In this document: piece after piece, positions 44,993 to 53,154 of the stretch
How positions within the stretch are numbered: the first letter of the stretch is position 1
Layout of the letters: every line of letters starts with the position of its first letter
From: Candidatus Thalassarchaeaceae archaeon
GTDB lineage: Archaea; Thermoplasmatota; Poseidoniia; Poseidoniales; Thalassarchaeaceae
Length of the DNA: 64,000 nucleotides
Assembly: GCA_029940695.1 (NCBI GenBank)
Contig: JAPYUP010000002.1
Coordinates: forward strand, 1 to 64,000
Reading direction: 5' to 3'
Program-made: the position numbers and the translations under genes
The notes under the pieces: model-generated
Database searches by the model: none
Seen by the model: only the letters and a program-made list of their open reading frames with translations
What the model was told of the DNA's origin: nothing

Positions 44993-45955
44993 TTACAGGC
45001 CGACGATTCTGCGATACCGGTCCAGCCTCGCATGGTATAGGCCCCGTTCCAGACCTTGTAACTTTGAGGAGCCGAGGCCTCCAATGGTGAAAGATGAGGT
45101 GACGACAGCGTGAACCAGAGCTGCTCGAATCGCCTCGACGTCGTTCAATGCTCCGGGCCGACCCGAGATGTTTGCTAGGAAGGCCCCCGCAAAGGAATCC
45201 CCGCACCCGGTAGGGTCGACGATGTCGTTGGTCGGGAAGGCTGGCAGAGAGAAAATCCCACAAGGGAAGTTGGCCAGAACTCCCCCGGAGCCTCGCTTGA
45301 TGATTAAGGCACTCGGGCCCCTGCCAGCGGATTCGCCTCCGTGGAGAGCAGATCCGGACAGGATGGGTTGAATTGCTCGGGTAAAAATGTCCTCGCCCGA
45401 AATCGCACAGACCTCCTCTTCGTTTAGAATGGCGATATCGGCCTTTCTCAATGCCAGTGAGAGCTGCTCGAACTCGGTTTCGATCCACAGCATGAAGGTG
45501 TCAACCGCAGATATCTCGACATTCGGGCATTGGTCAAGGACGGAAACCTGTGTACTAGGATGCGTATTGGCGCAGAAGAGGACCTTCGGAGAAATCCATG
45601 GACTGGGAATCTCAGGATCGAAGTCTCCCAGAACGTTCACCTCGGTCGAGATAGTCTCCACGTTTTCCATCGTACCCTCGTACCTTCCCGACCACCTGAA
45701 CGTCTTGCCCTCCAACCTCGCTACGCCTGAGAAGTCGAGACCCAACCCCTCTAGCACTGACTGGTGCTGCTCGGAGAAATCAGCACCCACGGGGGCCACT
45801 AACCCTACTCTGGGCATTCGACTGGGGGACACTGGCATGTGGAATGAGGCCGAGACTCCGGCATGCACTGCTGAGCCGCCTAGTATGTCTGAGCCACTAG
45901 CGAACGCGGTCTCGATGTCGTCGTAGCCAATGCTCCCGACGATGACCATCTCCAA
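44993..45955 (-). CDS. PfkB-family carbohydrate/nucleoside kinase
   Basis: 320 residues. 'VIVGSIGYDDIETAFASGSDILGGSAVHAGVSAS' is the PfkB N-terminal pattern (Asp and GGxxxN-like). The C-terminal signature 'FPTNDIVDPTGCGDSFAGAFLANI' carries the catalytic Asp, with the canonical GAGD anion hole changed to GCGD. It has 'ILNEEEVCAISGE' and 'SALIIKRGSGGVL'. Phosphorylates a sugar or nucleoside; substrate not determinable. The start TTG 45955 (alternative ATG 45949) lies directly after the biotin carboxylase stop. Confidence 0.85.
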   Translation of the reverse strand: MEMVIVGSIGYDDIETAFASGSDILGGSAVHAGVSASFHMPVSPSRMPRVGLVAPVGADFSEQHQSVLEGLGLDFSGVARLEGKTFRWSGRYEGTMENVETISTEVNVLGDFDPEIPSPWISPKVLFCANTHPSTQVSVLDQCPNVEISAVDTFMLWIETEFEQLSLALRKADIAILNEEEVCAISGEDIFTRAIQPILSGSALHGGESAGRGPSALIIKRGSGGVLANFPCGIFSLPAFPTNDIVDPTGCGDSFAGAFLANISGRPGALNDVEAIRAALVHAVVTSSFTIGGLGSSKLQGLERGLYHARLDRYRRIVGL

Positions 45956-47320
45956 TTAACGACCCCCTGAGAGTAACCCTGGATGAGTGTCCAAGTAGTC
46001 GGTGGTGATGTTCCTTTCCCTGAAGTCGGACTCATCCAGAATGGCTCGATGCAATGGTATCAGAGTGTCGACACCCAGTAGGATGATCTCATCCAGCGCA
46101 GCATCGAGCCTGACAATCGCCTCCTCCCTTGAGGGGGCCCACGCAATGACCTTGGCAAGGAGAGAGTCGAAAGCATCTGGCATGTCATATCCAGTGTGTG
46201 CATGAGAGTCTATCCTGACACCCGGTCCGCCTGGCCAATGGCACTCCCAAACCTTGCCGGGAGAGGGAGTCAAGGTCACTGGATTCTCAGCGTTTATCCT
46301 CGCCTGAATAGCATGGCCATCCCACCTGACGTCTTGCTGGGACAAGGGGAGATCTTCTCCCGCGGCGACTTGGATGCCCAAGGAAACCAAATCCAACCCA
46401 GTAATCATTTCGGTGACGGTGTGCTCGACTTGAACTCGTGGATTGGCCTCCATGAAGAAGAACTCGCCCTCGGCATCCCTCAGGAACTCGAAGGTCGCTA
46501 GGCCTTGGTATCCGATTGCCTCCGCGCCGGCCACCACAAGCGCGCCGATTTCCTGTCTGACATCTTCACTAAGCCAAGGTCCCTCTTCGAGAATCTTCTG
46601 ATGGCGACGTTGGATCGAGCAGCATCGCTCGCCGAGGTGTATCGCCTTGCTGCCATCACCCAGAACCTGGAACTCGATGTGCTCGGCGTCACCGATGAAC
46701 TTCTCAAGAAAGACTCGATCATCGCCGAATGCAGATGCTGCCATACCTTGACATAGTCTCAGCGCAGATTGAAAGTCTTCCTTTTTCCCTACTACCTGCA
46801 TCCCGATTCCACCACCCCCAGAGGCGGCTTTGATGATAAGCGGGAAACCGATCTCTGCGGCAATCTCAAATGCCTCTTCAGGATTAGCAATCGGTTTGTC
46901 CGAGCCCCTCGCCACAGGAATGCCAGCATTTGACATCGCCTCCCGGGCAGCAATCTTGTCTCCGAGCAGGCGGAGGGACTCGGGACTAGGGCCGATGAAT
47001 GTGACGCCCTCGTCAGCGAGGCGTTGGGCGAATGCTGCGTTCTCGGCGAGGAATCCATAACCAGGGTGTACGGCATCTGCGCCGACGTCCTTGGCTGCGG
47101 CGACGATGGCCTCGATGTCCAGATAAGAGGCCAGTGGATCGTCACGGGGTATGTAATATCCCTCGTCTGCTAGCCTGACGGGCAGAGATAAGCGGTCCTC
47201 CCTGCCATGGATGACAACTGCCTCCATGCCCATCGAGCGCAGAGAGCGTAGGATGCGGAGCGCAATCTCTCCACGGTTCGCGATAAGGACACGTCGGAAC
47301 ACGTTCCCTGCTGAGTGCAC
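45956..47320 (-). CDS. Acyl-CoA carboxylase, biotin carboxylase subunit
   Basis: 454 residues, an ATP-grasp enzyme that carboxylates biotin. 'RVLIANRGEIALRILRSLRSMG' start, 'HPGYGFLAENAAFA', P-loop-like 'IIKAASGGGGIGMQVV', and 'FFMEANPRVQVEHTVTEMITGLDLV' with the catalytic Arg are all typical. The C-terminal domain is complete, but no biotin carrier domain is fused. Partner carboxyltransferase is at 4557-6134. GTG start at 47320; the conserved first strand starts only seven residues later, so a small N-terminal extension is possible. Followed directly by a PfkB kinase. Confidence 0.93.
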   Translation of the reverse strand: MHSAGNVFRRVLIANRGEIALRILRSLRSMGMEAVVIHGREDRLSLPVRLADEGYYIPRDDPLASYLDIEAIVAAAKDVGADAVHPGYGFLAENAAFAQRLADEGVTFIGPSPESLRLLGDKIAAREAMSNAGIPVARGSDKPIANPEEAFEIAAEIGFPLIIKAASGGGGIGMQVVGKKEDFQSALRLCQGMAASAFGDDRVFLEKFIGDAEHIEFQVLGDGSKAIHLGERCCSIQRRHQKILEEGPWLSEDVRQEIGALVVAGAEAIGYQGLATFEFLRDAEGEFFFMEANPRVQVEHTVTEMITGLDLVSLGIQVAAGEDLPLSQQDVRWDGHAIQARINAENPVTLTPSPGKVWECHWPGGPGVRIDSHAHTGYDMPDAFDSLLAKVIAWAPSREEAIVRLDAALDEIILLGVDTLIPLHRAILDESDFRERNITTDYLDTHPGLLSGGR

Positions 47321-47348
47321 GTTCGTATGAGTGAATCGGCCTACGAAA

Positions 47349-48629
47349 TCAGTAGACGTCCCTGAGGTATCGCTTCTCTGTTTTCATCAGTCCGGTCTCG
47401 ACAAAGTCCTTTGCCTCGTCCGGGCTCATACTACCATACTCAACGCAGATTTCAATGAGAGTACTGTGGACGTCTTTGGCCATGTAATTCTTGTCACCAC
47501 AGACGTAGAAGTACGCGCCATTTTCAATCCAGTTCCAAATCTCCTCACCGTGCTGCTTCATGAGGTGCTGCACGTAGACCTTCTCAGGGCCAGCTCTGGA
47601 CCAAGCCAGATCGTGCTTGGAAAGGACGCCTCGTTCCTTCCAGTCATCCATTTCGTCCCTGTAGTAATACTCTCCCTCTTCGGTCCAGTCTCCGAAGAAG
47701 AGCCAATTGCGCCCGTTCGCTCCATCGATGTCTCGCTGTTGAAGAAAAGCCCTGAATGGGGCGATTCCAGTACCTGGGCCGACCATGATGATGTCAGTCG
47801 ATCCGTCTTGGGGGAGGACAAACGAGCGAGTCGGGGACATGAATGCCCCTACTTGCGTCACGTTGGTGTCGCATCTATCGGCCATGAATCCGGTGCAGAG
47901 CCCGGTTCGGTCCCTGTCGTGGTGATTGTAACGGACTATGGCTACGGTCAGATGAACAGTGCCTTGCTCGAAGTCGGGACTGCTGGCAATCGAATAGAGA
48001 CGCGGCTTGAGCCTGTCCATGCCATCGACCAACTGTTGTGGCGAGAACCCGATGTGCCCGAAGTCGGCGATGGCGTCGATGTAGTCCCTCGACCATATGT
48101 AGTCCTCCATAGAACTAGGATCGGAGGTCAGATTACTCCAGAGCGTGGCTGCTGGGTCTCCGGAAGCTCCAATCTCAACGTAGTCCTCCGGGATATCTTC
48201 GTCGGTGCCGCTGCCTTGCCAATCCATCAACAGTGAACCATCCGAGGTGGAGTAGCGCTGACGTCTCACGATCCTCATCTCGATTAGCCCTGTGTCGTTT
48301 GACAGGCGGTCCCCTAGGCCCCCGATCCATTTCTTAGAGACACGATGGATCTCGTATCTATCAGTGAGGGCTTCCCTCAGGGTACAGTCTCCAAGGTGAG
48401 TCTCGACCTCTTCTTCTCCTGAGAAGTTGGTAACGGATAGGAGGGCCTCGACCAAATCCGGAGGGCACCTTGGAATGATGCCGAGAGCGTCTCCGGCCTT
48501 GTATGCCATGCCCGAGCCCTCCAAATCGAACACGATGTGTCTAGTCTCCTTACGAGAACCATTTCCATTGAGGATGAAATTTTGGGTAGGGGTAGAGTGA
48601 AACGGGTTCTTCGCACTCCAGTCGGACAT
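47349..48629 (-). CDS. CysJ/CPR-like FAD/NADPH reductase domain protein (no flavodoxin domain)
   Basis: 426 residues. Corresponds to the FAD-binding and NADPH-binding portion of sulfite reductase/CPR flavoproteins. 'ETRHIVFDLEGSGMAYKAGDALGIIPRCP' is the FAD domain start, 'RLKPRLYSIASSP' the FAD motif, 'MVGPGTGIAPFRAFLQQR' the NADPH pyrophosphate loop, 'FYVCGDKNYMAKDVHSTL' the NADPH motif. The C-terminus ends in Tyr, as expected for the FAD-stacking aromatic residue. There is no N-terminal flavodoxin module, so electrons must go to a separate partner. ATG 48629. Its start lies head-to-head with the MBL hydrolase (about 106 bases). Confidence 0.85.
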   Translation of the reverse strand: MSDWSAKNPFHSTPTQNFILNGNGSRKETRHIVFDLEGSGMAYKAGDALGIIPRCPPDLVEALLSVTNFSGEEEVETHLGDCTLREALTDRYEIHRVSKKWIGGLGDRLSNDTGLIEMRIVRRQRYSTSDGSLLMDWQGSGTDEDIPEDYVEIGASGDPAATLWSNLTSDPSSMEDYIWSRDYIDAIADFGHIGFSPQQLVDGMDRLKPRLYSIASSPDFEQGTVHLTVAIVRYNHHDRDRTGLCTGFMADRCDTNVTQVGAFMSPTRSFVLPQDGSTDIIMVGPGTGIAPFRAFLQQRDIDGANGRNWLFFGDWTEEGEYYYRDEMDDWKERGVLSKHDLAWSRAGPEKVYVQHLMKQHGEEIWNWIENGAYFYVCGDKNYMAKDVHSTLIEICVEYGSMSPDEAKDFVETGLMKTEKRYLRDVY

Positions 48630-48735
48630 GCCTTCACTCTCAGTAACTGGGAGTTGTAGTTCGTTTATGAACGAATGCGGAGGGGGTGCTCCTCACGAAG
48701 CGAAGCATCAAGTCTCGGAGCCTCTAACGCAAGCC

Positions 48736-49527
48736 ATGGCGGAGGTTCTGTTCCTCGGAACCGGCAACGCATTCTCTCCCCCGGGGAGGATGCACGCCTT
48801 GGCCCTAATCGACGGCATAGTTCTGATCGACGCGCCGCCCACCGTCCTTCCGCAACTCAGGCGCGCGGGCATTTCGCCCTCGGATGTTCAGCACCTACTA
48901 ATCACCCACTGGCACGCCGACCACACCTTCGGGTTTCCGTTCCTGATGCTCGACAGGGAGTGGCTGGCCCCGGATAGAAATGCTCGGAATACGTTGAGTA
49001 TTCACTCTAGACCAGGGGGCAGGGAGCGTCTGAGTGAGCTCTGCGAAGTCGGTTTCCCCGGTAGTCTTGACGCCGCGCTCAGGGAACGGGCAGCTTGGTA
49101 CGAAGATGGGTGTGGATCTCTGGAAGGAACACAATGGAACTACGACAGGTTCCCCGTCAGTCACACTCCCGAGACTGATCCTCACGGGTACAAGCTGATG
49201 CACGAGAGTGGAACTACGATTCTCCACTGCGGGGACTCGGGGCCGTGCCAAGAAATCGAAGAACGGGCTCCGGATTCAGATGTCGTAATCCTAGAAATGG
49301 GGGTGCCCGACTATGTTGACAGTCCCCATCATCACAACCCGTCTCAAGTAATTTCGTTCTCTGAGCGACACCCTAATGCCATGGTTCTGGTCACGCACAA
49401 CTTCGCCCGATCGCCGGATAGCGACCATGGATTCGAAATACCTGAGTTACCTAGTAGAATCCAACAACTCAACGACGGGAATCGTCTTGAAATCGATGAT
49501 AACGGAGAGTTATCGTTGATAAATTAA
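48736..49527 (+). CDS. MBL-fold metallo-hydrolase (RNase Z-like)
   Basis: 263 residues from ATG 48736. 'VLFLGTGNAFSPPGR' start, metal motif 'LLITHWHADHTFGFPF' (HxHxDH), 'TTILHCGDSGPCQEI' with the metal Asp, and 'MVLVTHNFARSPDSDHGFEIP' with a late His. The layout resembles ribonuclease Z/arylsulfatase-type hydrolases, but no exosite arm typical of tRNase Z is seen, so the substrate is uncertain. The frame to 48628 is unlikely. Downstream is the 405-base AT-rich region. Confidence 0.8.
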   Translation: MAEVLFLGTGNAFSPPGRMHALALIDGIVLIDAPPTVLPQLRRAGISPSDVQHLLITHWHADHTFGFPFLMLDREWLAPDRNARNTLSIHSRPGGRERLSELCEVGFPGSLDAALRERAAWYEDGCGSLEGTQWNYDRFPVSHTPETDPHGYKLMHESGTTILHCGDSGPCQEIEERAPDSDVVILEMGVPDYVDSPHHHNPSQVISFSERHPNAMVLVTHNFARSPDSDHGFEIPELPSRIQQLNDGNRLEIDDNGELSLIN

Positions 49528-49932
49528 CATTTAATTATTTAACCCATATTTATACTGTAAATTCAATTCTGTACTTCCAATAGCAATAATGGATTCTCTG
49601 GAAGCAGATTCTGTATAGTCCCGAAGTTGTGAATCCCTTCAAACTTCTCAGTTTGTAAATACAAAGGTATCTGAGGTTTCTAAATGTAAAAAATGCATTG
49701 ATAAAATATGGAGGAAACGATTGATTGCATGCTGTAACTTAGTATTGTATCCATTGTCCCTTGATTGTTAACATACACGTTACAAGACGTGTGGAATGTA
49801 TCGTAAATCGCGATCTTGCAAGACACTCTTATTACCCCCGACTACTTCGGTTCGAGGTACACACTTGCTAGCAATGAATCCACTGGGGTGGAGGATTAGC
49901 CATGAGTGGGTTTATTGCGTCGGTGTTAATTA
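49528..49932. other. AT-rich non-coding region upstream of cdc6, candidate replication-origin component
   Basis: 405 bases, conspicuously A/T-rich against GC-rich surroundings, with no credible ORF. It contains 8-base palindromes ATCGCGAT (49807-49814) and CTTGCAAG (49815-49822), an inverted repeat ACACGT/ACGTGT (49775-49780 with 49787-49792), and TCCACTGG (49879-49886), which is the core of archaeal origin recognition boxes (CCAGTGGA on the other strand). Archaeal origins commonly lie beside cdc6/orc1 in such regions. Also contains the cdc6 promoter near 49905-49920. Inference, not a demonstrated origin. Confidence 0.55.
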
Positions 49933-51171
49933 ATGGAAGGAAATATTTTCGAGAAAATTCTCGGACAAGATAGCCTCTTCACCGATAGAAAGGCCTTCGA
50001 CCACGCGTTCGAACCCTCGCGCCTGCCACATAGGGAGCACGAGGTAGATGCGCTCGTGCGGAACCTAGTCGACGCGCTCAATGGGCACATCCCCTCGAAC
50101 ATGCTCCTTTACGGTGTTCCTGGATCGGGAAAGACCGTAGTAACTAGGTTCGTGCTAGGACAACTCCGAGAGAAGGGAAACGAGATGGGGCAGTTCGTGA
50201 ATACCTACGAAATCAACTGCAGGAACGTGGATACGAAGTACAGGGTTGTTCAGACCATTGCGAGTCAGTTGGCACAACGGGGCGACCCGCCCGTGCCGTT
50301 TACCGGATGGCCGACAGATAGGGTGCTCGAGACTCTGATTATGAGGATGAGCAGGGCTGGAGGAGTTCACATAATTGTACTCGACGAGGTTGACAACCTA
50401 GTCGGCCGAGCAGGAGATGACCTGCTATATGCACTGACTAGTCTGAACACGGTGCTCGATAATGGTCGATGCTCGATTATAGGTATCAGCAACGATTTGC
50501 ATTTCACACAGCATCTGGATCCAAGGGTGAGCTCGAGACTCAGTCAGGAGGATGTGGTTTTCCACCCCTACGTTGCGACTGAGATTCAGAACATTCTCGG
50601 CGAGCGCGCTTCGATGGGCATTAGGGAGGACGTGCTCGAACAAGGCGTGATTAGGCTGTGCGCAGCGCTCGCTGCTCAGGAGCACGGGGATGCGCGGAGA
50701 GCTCTGGACCTGCTCAGAATCTCCGTTCAAAAGGCTGAGCAAAGGGCCCAGTCAAAGGTCGATATCAAACACGTGAGGCTGGCTCAGAGCCAGTTGGAGT
50801 ACGATCAGGTGACGCCGGTGCTCAAAACGCTGCCCCTGCACCAAAAGCTCGTTCTTTTCTCAATCTGCTTGAATGAGGAGAATGGCCTGAGAAACATCTC
50901 GACCGGCGAAGTCTACCGAACCTATGCAGATGCCTGTGCCAAAATCAGCATCGAACCACTGACCACCAGGCGCGTTTCGTCGCTGTTGAACGAGCTCGAT
51001 ACCATCGGACTGATCATGGCGAGAAACGTCAGCAAAGGTAGAGGAGGTCGGAGTAAGCAAGTCAACTCGGCCATCCCAAAGGCCATAGACGCGATATCCT
51101 TGATGAGTGAGAGTGAGCCACTAATCAAAGAGGCCTCCTTTGGAAAGTACCATCTCCAAGTTAATCTTTGA
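49933..51171 (+). CDS. cdc6: Orc1/Cdc6 replication initiator
   Basis: 412 residues. AAA+ ATPase that binds origin ORB sites and loads MCM. Walker A 'GVPGSGKT' (61-68), Walker B 'IIVLDEVDNL' (near 150), sensor-1 'IGISNDLHF', sensor-2 'GDARRALDLLR'. The C-terminal winged helix (about 310-412) includes 'KLVLFSICLNEENGLRNISTGEVY' and 'RRVSSLLNELDTIGLI'. ATG 49933 follows TTAATTA; a T-rich box near 49910 suggests leaderless or short-leader transcription. Overlaps the next gene's possible TTG start by 4 bases. Confidence 0.96.
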   Translation: MEGNIFEKILGQDSLFTDRKAFDHAFEPSRLPHREHEVDALVRNLVDALNGHIPSNMLLYGVPGSGKTVVTRFVLGQLREKGNEMGQFVNTYEINCRNVDTKYRVVQTIASQLAQRGDPPVPFTGWPTDRVLETLIMRMSRAGGVHIIVLDEVDNLVGRAGDDLLYALTSLNTVLDNGRCSIIGISNDLHFTQHLDPRVSSRLSQEDVVFHPYVATEIQNILGERASMGIREDVLEQGVIRLCAALAAQEHGDARRALDLLRISVQKAEQRAQSKVDIKHVRLAQSQLEYDQVTPVLKTLPLHQKLVLFSICLNEENGLRNISTGEVYRTYADACAKISIEPLTTRRVSSLLNELDTIGLIMARNVSKGRGGRSKQVNSAIPKAIDAISLMSESEPLIKEASFGKYHLQVNL

Positions 51172-51221
51172 GCGAAACGGTTCCGACAACGGTTATACCG
51201 AAAGGGCAGGTCGCCGGCTCG

Positions 51222-51746
51222 ATGTCAAAAGATGACTCCGAGTGGATGAATGCACTGCTGAGGCCGAGCAGCCCCCTGTCCGCCGGTGCCATATTTATCG
51301 GACTTTGGGTACTCTTCCTCACCACTGTAAACATCGTTAGCGGCGCTTACTCGCCGGGCCACAAGGTCCTGTGGATTGACTTTCTGACCGATGGCATCTC
51401 GACTAACACCGAGGAAATGGGCTTGGTTCTCGATGACGCGGTGTTCGGGACTCTCGGTGTGGCGATTCTAGCTGCTGGCATAGTTGGCATGGGCAAGTCT
51501 CGCGAGGACGGCTTCGCAGGCTGGTTCCGTGAACTGCCCCACGATCCGATCTTCACCAGTCTGTTGTCATCGAAAGATGGGTTTGCCAGGACGTTGGCAA
51601 GCTGGATGATTCTAGCAGGACTTGCTTTCTATCTCGTGTGGAGTGCATTGAACACAACTTGGGTCGATCCCGGGGTGTACTCGGTCACGATTGCCTTGGT
51701 AGCCTTTGGATTTGGACTCCACATGCTACAAGCGTCGGAGTCGTAA
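51222..51746 (+). CDS. Multi-pass membrane protein of unknown function
   Basis: 174 residues from ATG 51222 (TTG 51168 overlaps the cdc6 stop and is possible). Four membrane helices: near residues 18-36 ('AGAIFIGLWVLFLTTVNIV'), 75-95, 125-145 and 152-170. Preceded by an acidic 'SKDDSEWMNALL' segment. No family recognised. Its immediate position downstream of cdc6 could simply reflect readthrough; no role in replication is implied by sequence. Confidence 0.6.
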   Translation: MSKDDSEWMNALLRPSSPLSAGAIFIGLWVLFLTTVNIVSGAYSPGHKVLWIDFLTDGISTNTEEMGLVLDDAVFGTLGVAILAAGIVGMGKSREDGFAGWFRELPHDPIFTSLLSSKDGFARTLASWMILAGLAFYLVWSALNTTWVDPGVYSVTIALVAFGFGLHMLQASES

Positions 51747-52766
51747 TCAATCACCGCTATCAAACCCACACAGCAGCTTCCTGCAACGCTGTTTGGATTC
51801 CTCGCTGCACCATCTGACGACGACGCCTCTGCCCGGCTGACCGTAGAGCACCACCGAGCCCAACGGAGCCAAGGGATGCAATATTAGTGGGGCAAGGTCC
51901 TCTTCTCCTACTACTTCTATGAGGTAGGTCGAACCGTCTTTCATCCAAGAGGAGACTGCGTGCTCGCAGGCTTCCAATAGTGAGGGAGTGAGGGACCCGG
52001 CGGGACTCTCGCACTGCAGCACTCGGTCGTATGCGGAGGGATCGAGAGCTTCGGCGCCTTCCCATGGCTCCCTCCTAGTTAGTCCGTCAACTAGGGCGAT
52101 GTCGGCGGGTCGGCCAAGGTCCTGCAGCGTGTGGACGGTTACGTCCCCGATGGCGATGACCGGCCCCCGTTCAAACTCGATGAGAGCAATCACCTCTGAC
52201 ATAGCTATGGAAGGATCAGCCTCTGGTCCCGGTACCAACTGGCCGAACGGATCCTTGAGCTCTGCCTCGACCGCGGGAGTCAGGCTGATTTTGCCCTCCC
52301 TCACCGAGTTCGGGATCCAAGGCATACCCGTGCGGTCAATCTCTCCATTCCTGATTCGAGAGCTTGAGAGCGGCTCCCCATCCCAAGCCATGAGGGGCTC
52401 CACCTCGATGACCTCTAGCGGCTGAAGGTGGTTCTGAAATCTCATTGAATTGATTTCGTCGCATGTAGACCGCGTCTCTGGGGTGCAGATAATGGCCCCA
52501 GCCTCTGGATGAGTGGGGGCTGGACCGTAAGGATCGTCGAGGACTCCAAAACTGATGCGCTCAGATGACTTCGGGGCCAATCTATCGCGTATGTCCTGAC
52601 AACGCTCCTCCCAACTCAGTACCCGAGGATCCTTGGAGAGGGCGGATGAATCTGAGGTTATCCACACCTCCAAAGAGGTGCAGGCATCGAGCGATCTCTC
52701 GATGAATCGATAATGGCCATCATGGAAGCGATCGAAGGTGCCGCCGATGAGGCCGACTTCATGCAT
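51747..52766 (-). CDS. Fusion: phosphopantetheine adenylyltransferase + GTP-dependent dephospho-CoA kinase
   Basis: 339 residues from ATG 52766. Residues 1-155 are an archaeal-type CoaD nucleotidyltransferase: 'GLIGGTFDRFHDGHYRFI' (H-x-G-H-like) and 'EPLSSSRIRNGEI' (the R-I-R-x-G motif). Residues about 165-339 match the DUF359 GTP-dependent dephospho-CoA kinase: 'EFERGPVIAIGDVTVHTLQDLGRPADIALVDGLTRR', with the conserved Asp residues (GDV, VDG). Together they would catalyse the last two steps of CoA synthesis, parallel to eukaryotic COASY but with unrelated kinase. The longer ORF start 52841 is not conserved. Confidence 0.85.
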   Translation of the reverse strand: MHEVGLIGGTFDRFHDGHYRFIERSLDACTSLEVWITSDSSALSKDPRVLSWEERCQDIRDRLAPKSSERISFGVLDDPYGPAPTHPEAGAIICTPETRSTCDEINSMRFQNHLQPLEVIEVEPLMAWDGEPLSSSRIRNGEIDRTGMPWIPNSVREGKISLTPAVEAELKDPFGQLVPGPEADPSIAMSEVIALIEFERGPVIAIGDVTVHTLQDLGRPADIALVDGLTRREPWEGAEALDPSAYDRVLQCESPAGSLTPSLLEACEHAVSSWMKDGSTYLIEVVGEEDLAPLILHPLAPLGSVVLYGQPGRGVVVRWCSEESKQRCRKLLCGFDSGD

Positions 52767-52804
52767 CAGGATTCCGCCTGTAGGCCATGCTTTGAGTGCT
52801 GTGG

Positions 52805-53120
52805 AAAAATGTGTGCCCCGGGGCGTAACGGCTACCTTCACAGCGTAGCTCGGGTGCCTGACCCACCCCGGGACGTCTGTCGGATTGCGGGGTAGTCCCT
52901 TGATTCATTCTATACAGTCCTCAGGGGACCTAACGCAATCCGGCCACCTGAATTGCGCCAACGATCACACCGCACAGACGGTCACGCTGGTCTTCGACAG
53001 GTGGTCACCCATTCCGTGGTGCCGTGTTTCATCCTCTACCTCCGGCGAGGGGGGTTCGTCCACACGGTGTTGCCGGTTGGGCATCATGCGGCACCCTGAG
53101 ACGCACAAGAACCCAACGGT
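52805..53120. ncRNA. Structured RNA candidate in 388-base intergenic region
   Basis: The intergenic stretch 52767-53154 has no credible ORF but is dense in complementary pairs. A long hairpin is formed by 52881-52889 with 52934-52942 (9 bp) extended by 52895-52903 with 52921-52929 (9 bp, one G-T). Further pairs: 52831-52835 with 52845-52849, 52944-52950 with 52998-53004, and 52852-52858 with 53090-53096 (7 bp). On the minus strand a GC palindrome (52815-52824) is followed by a T-run, resembling a terminator, and an A/T box occurs near 53143-53150. Length and structure fit an RNase P or SRP-type RNA, but conserved motifs of neither were found. Strand unresolved, minus slightly favoured. Confidence 0.4.
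52815..52824 (-). terminator. Possible terminator of the structured RNA
   Basis: Perfect 10-base GC palindrome (GCCCCGGGGC) followed on the minus strand by ACACATTTTT. Hairpins are not required for archaeal termination, but the T-run is compatible with it. Weak. Confidence 0.3.
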
Positions 53121-53154
53121 GGTTGAAAAGTGCGGATTCCGACGTATTTTCGTA

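Noticed and set aside
53041-53096. Resemblance of the GGGGGGTTCG stretch to the Alu part of archaeal SRP RNA
   Set aside because: A downstream S domain would have to lie inside the 869-residue coding gene and its GGAA-loop core was not found; kept as an unassigned RNA only.
52805-53120. Assignment of the structured RNA to RNase P
   Set aside because: GAGGAAAGTC and ACAGAA core elements were not found on either strand.
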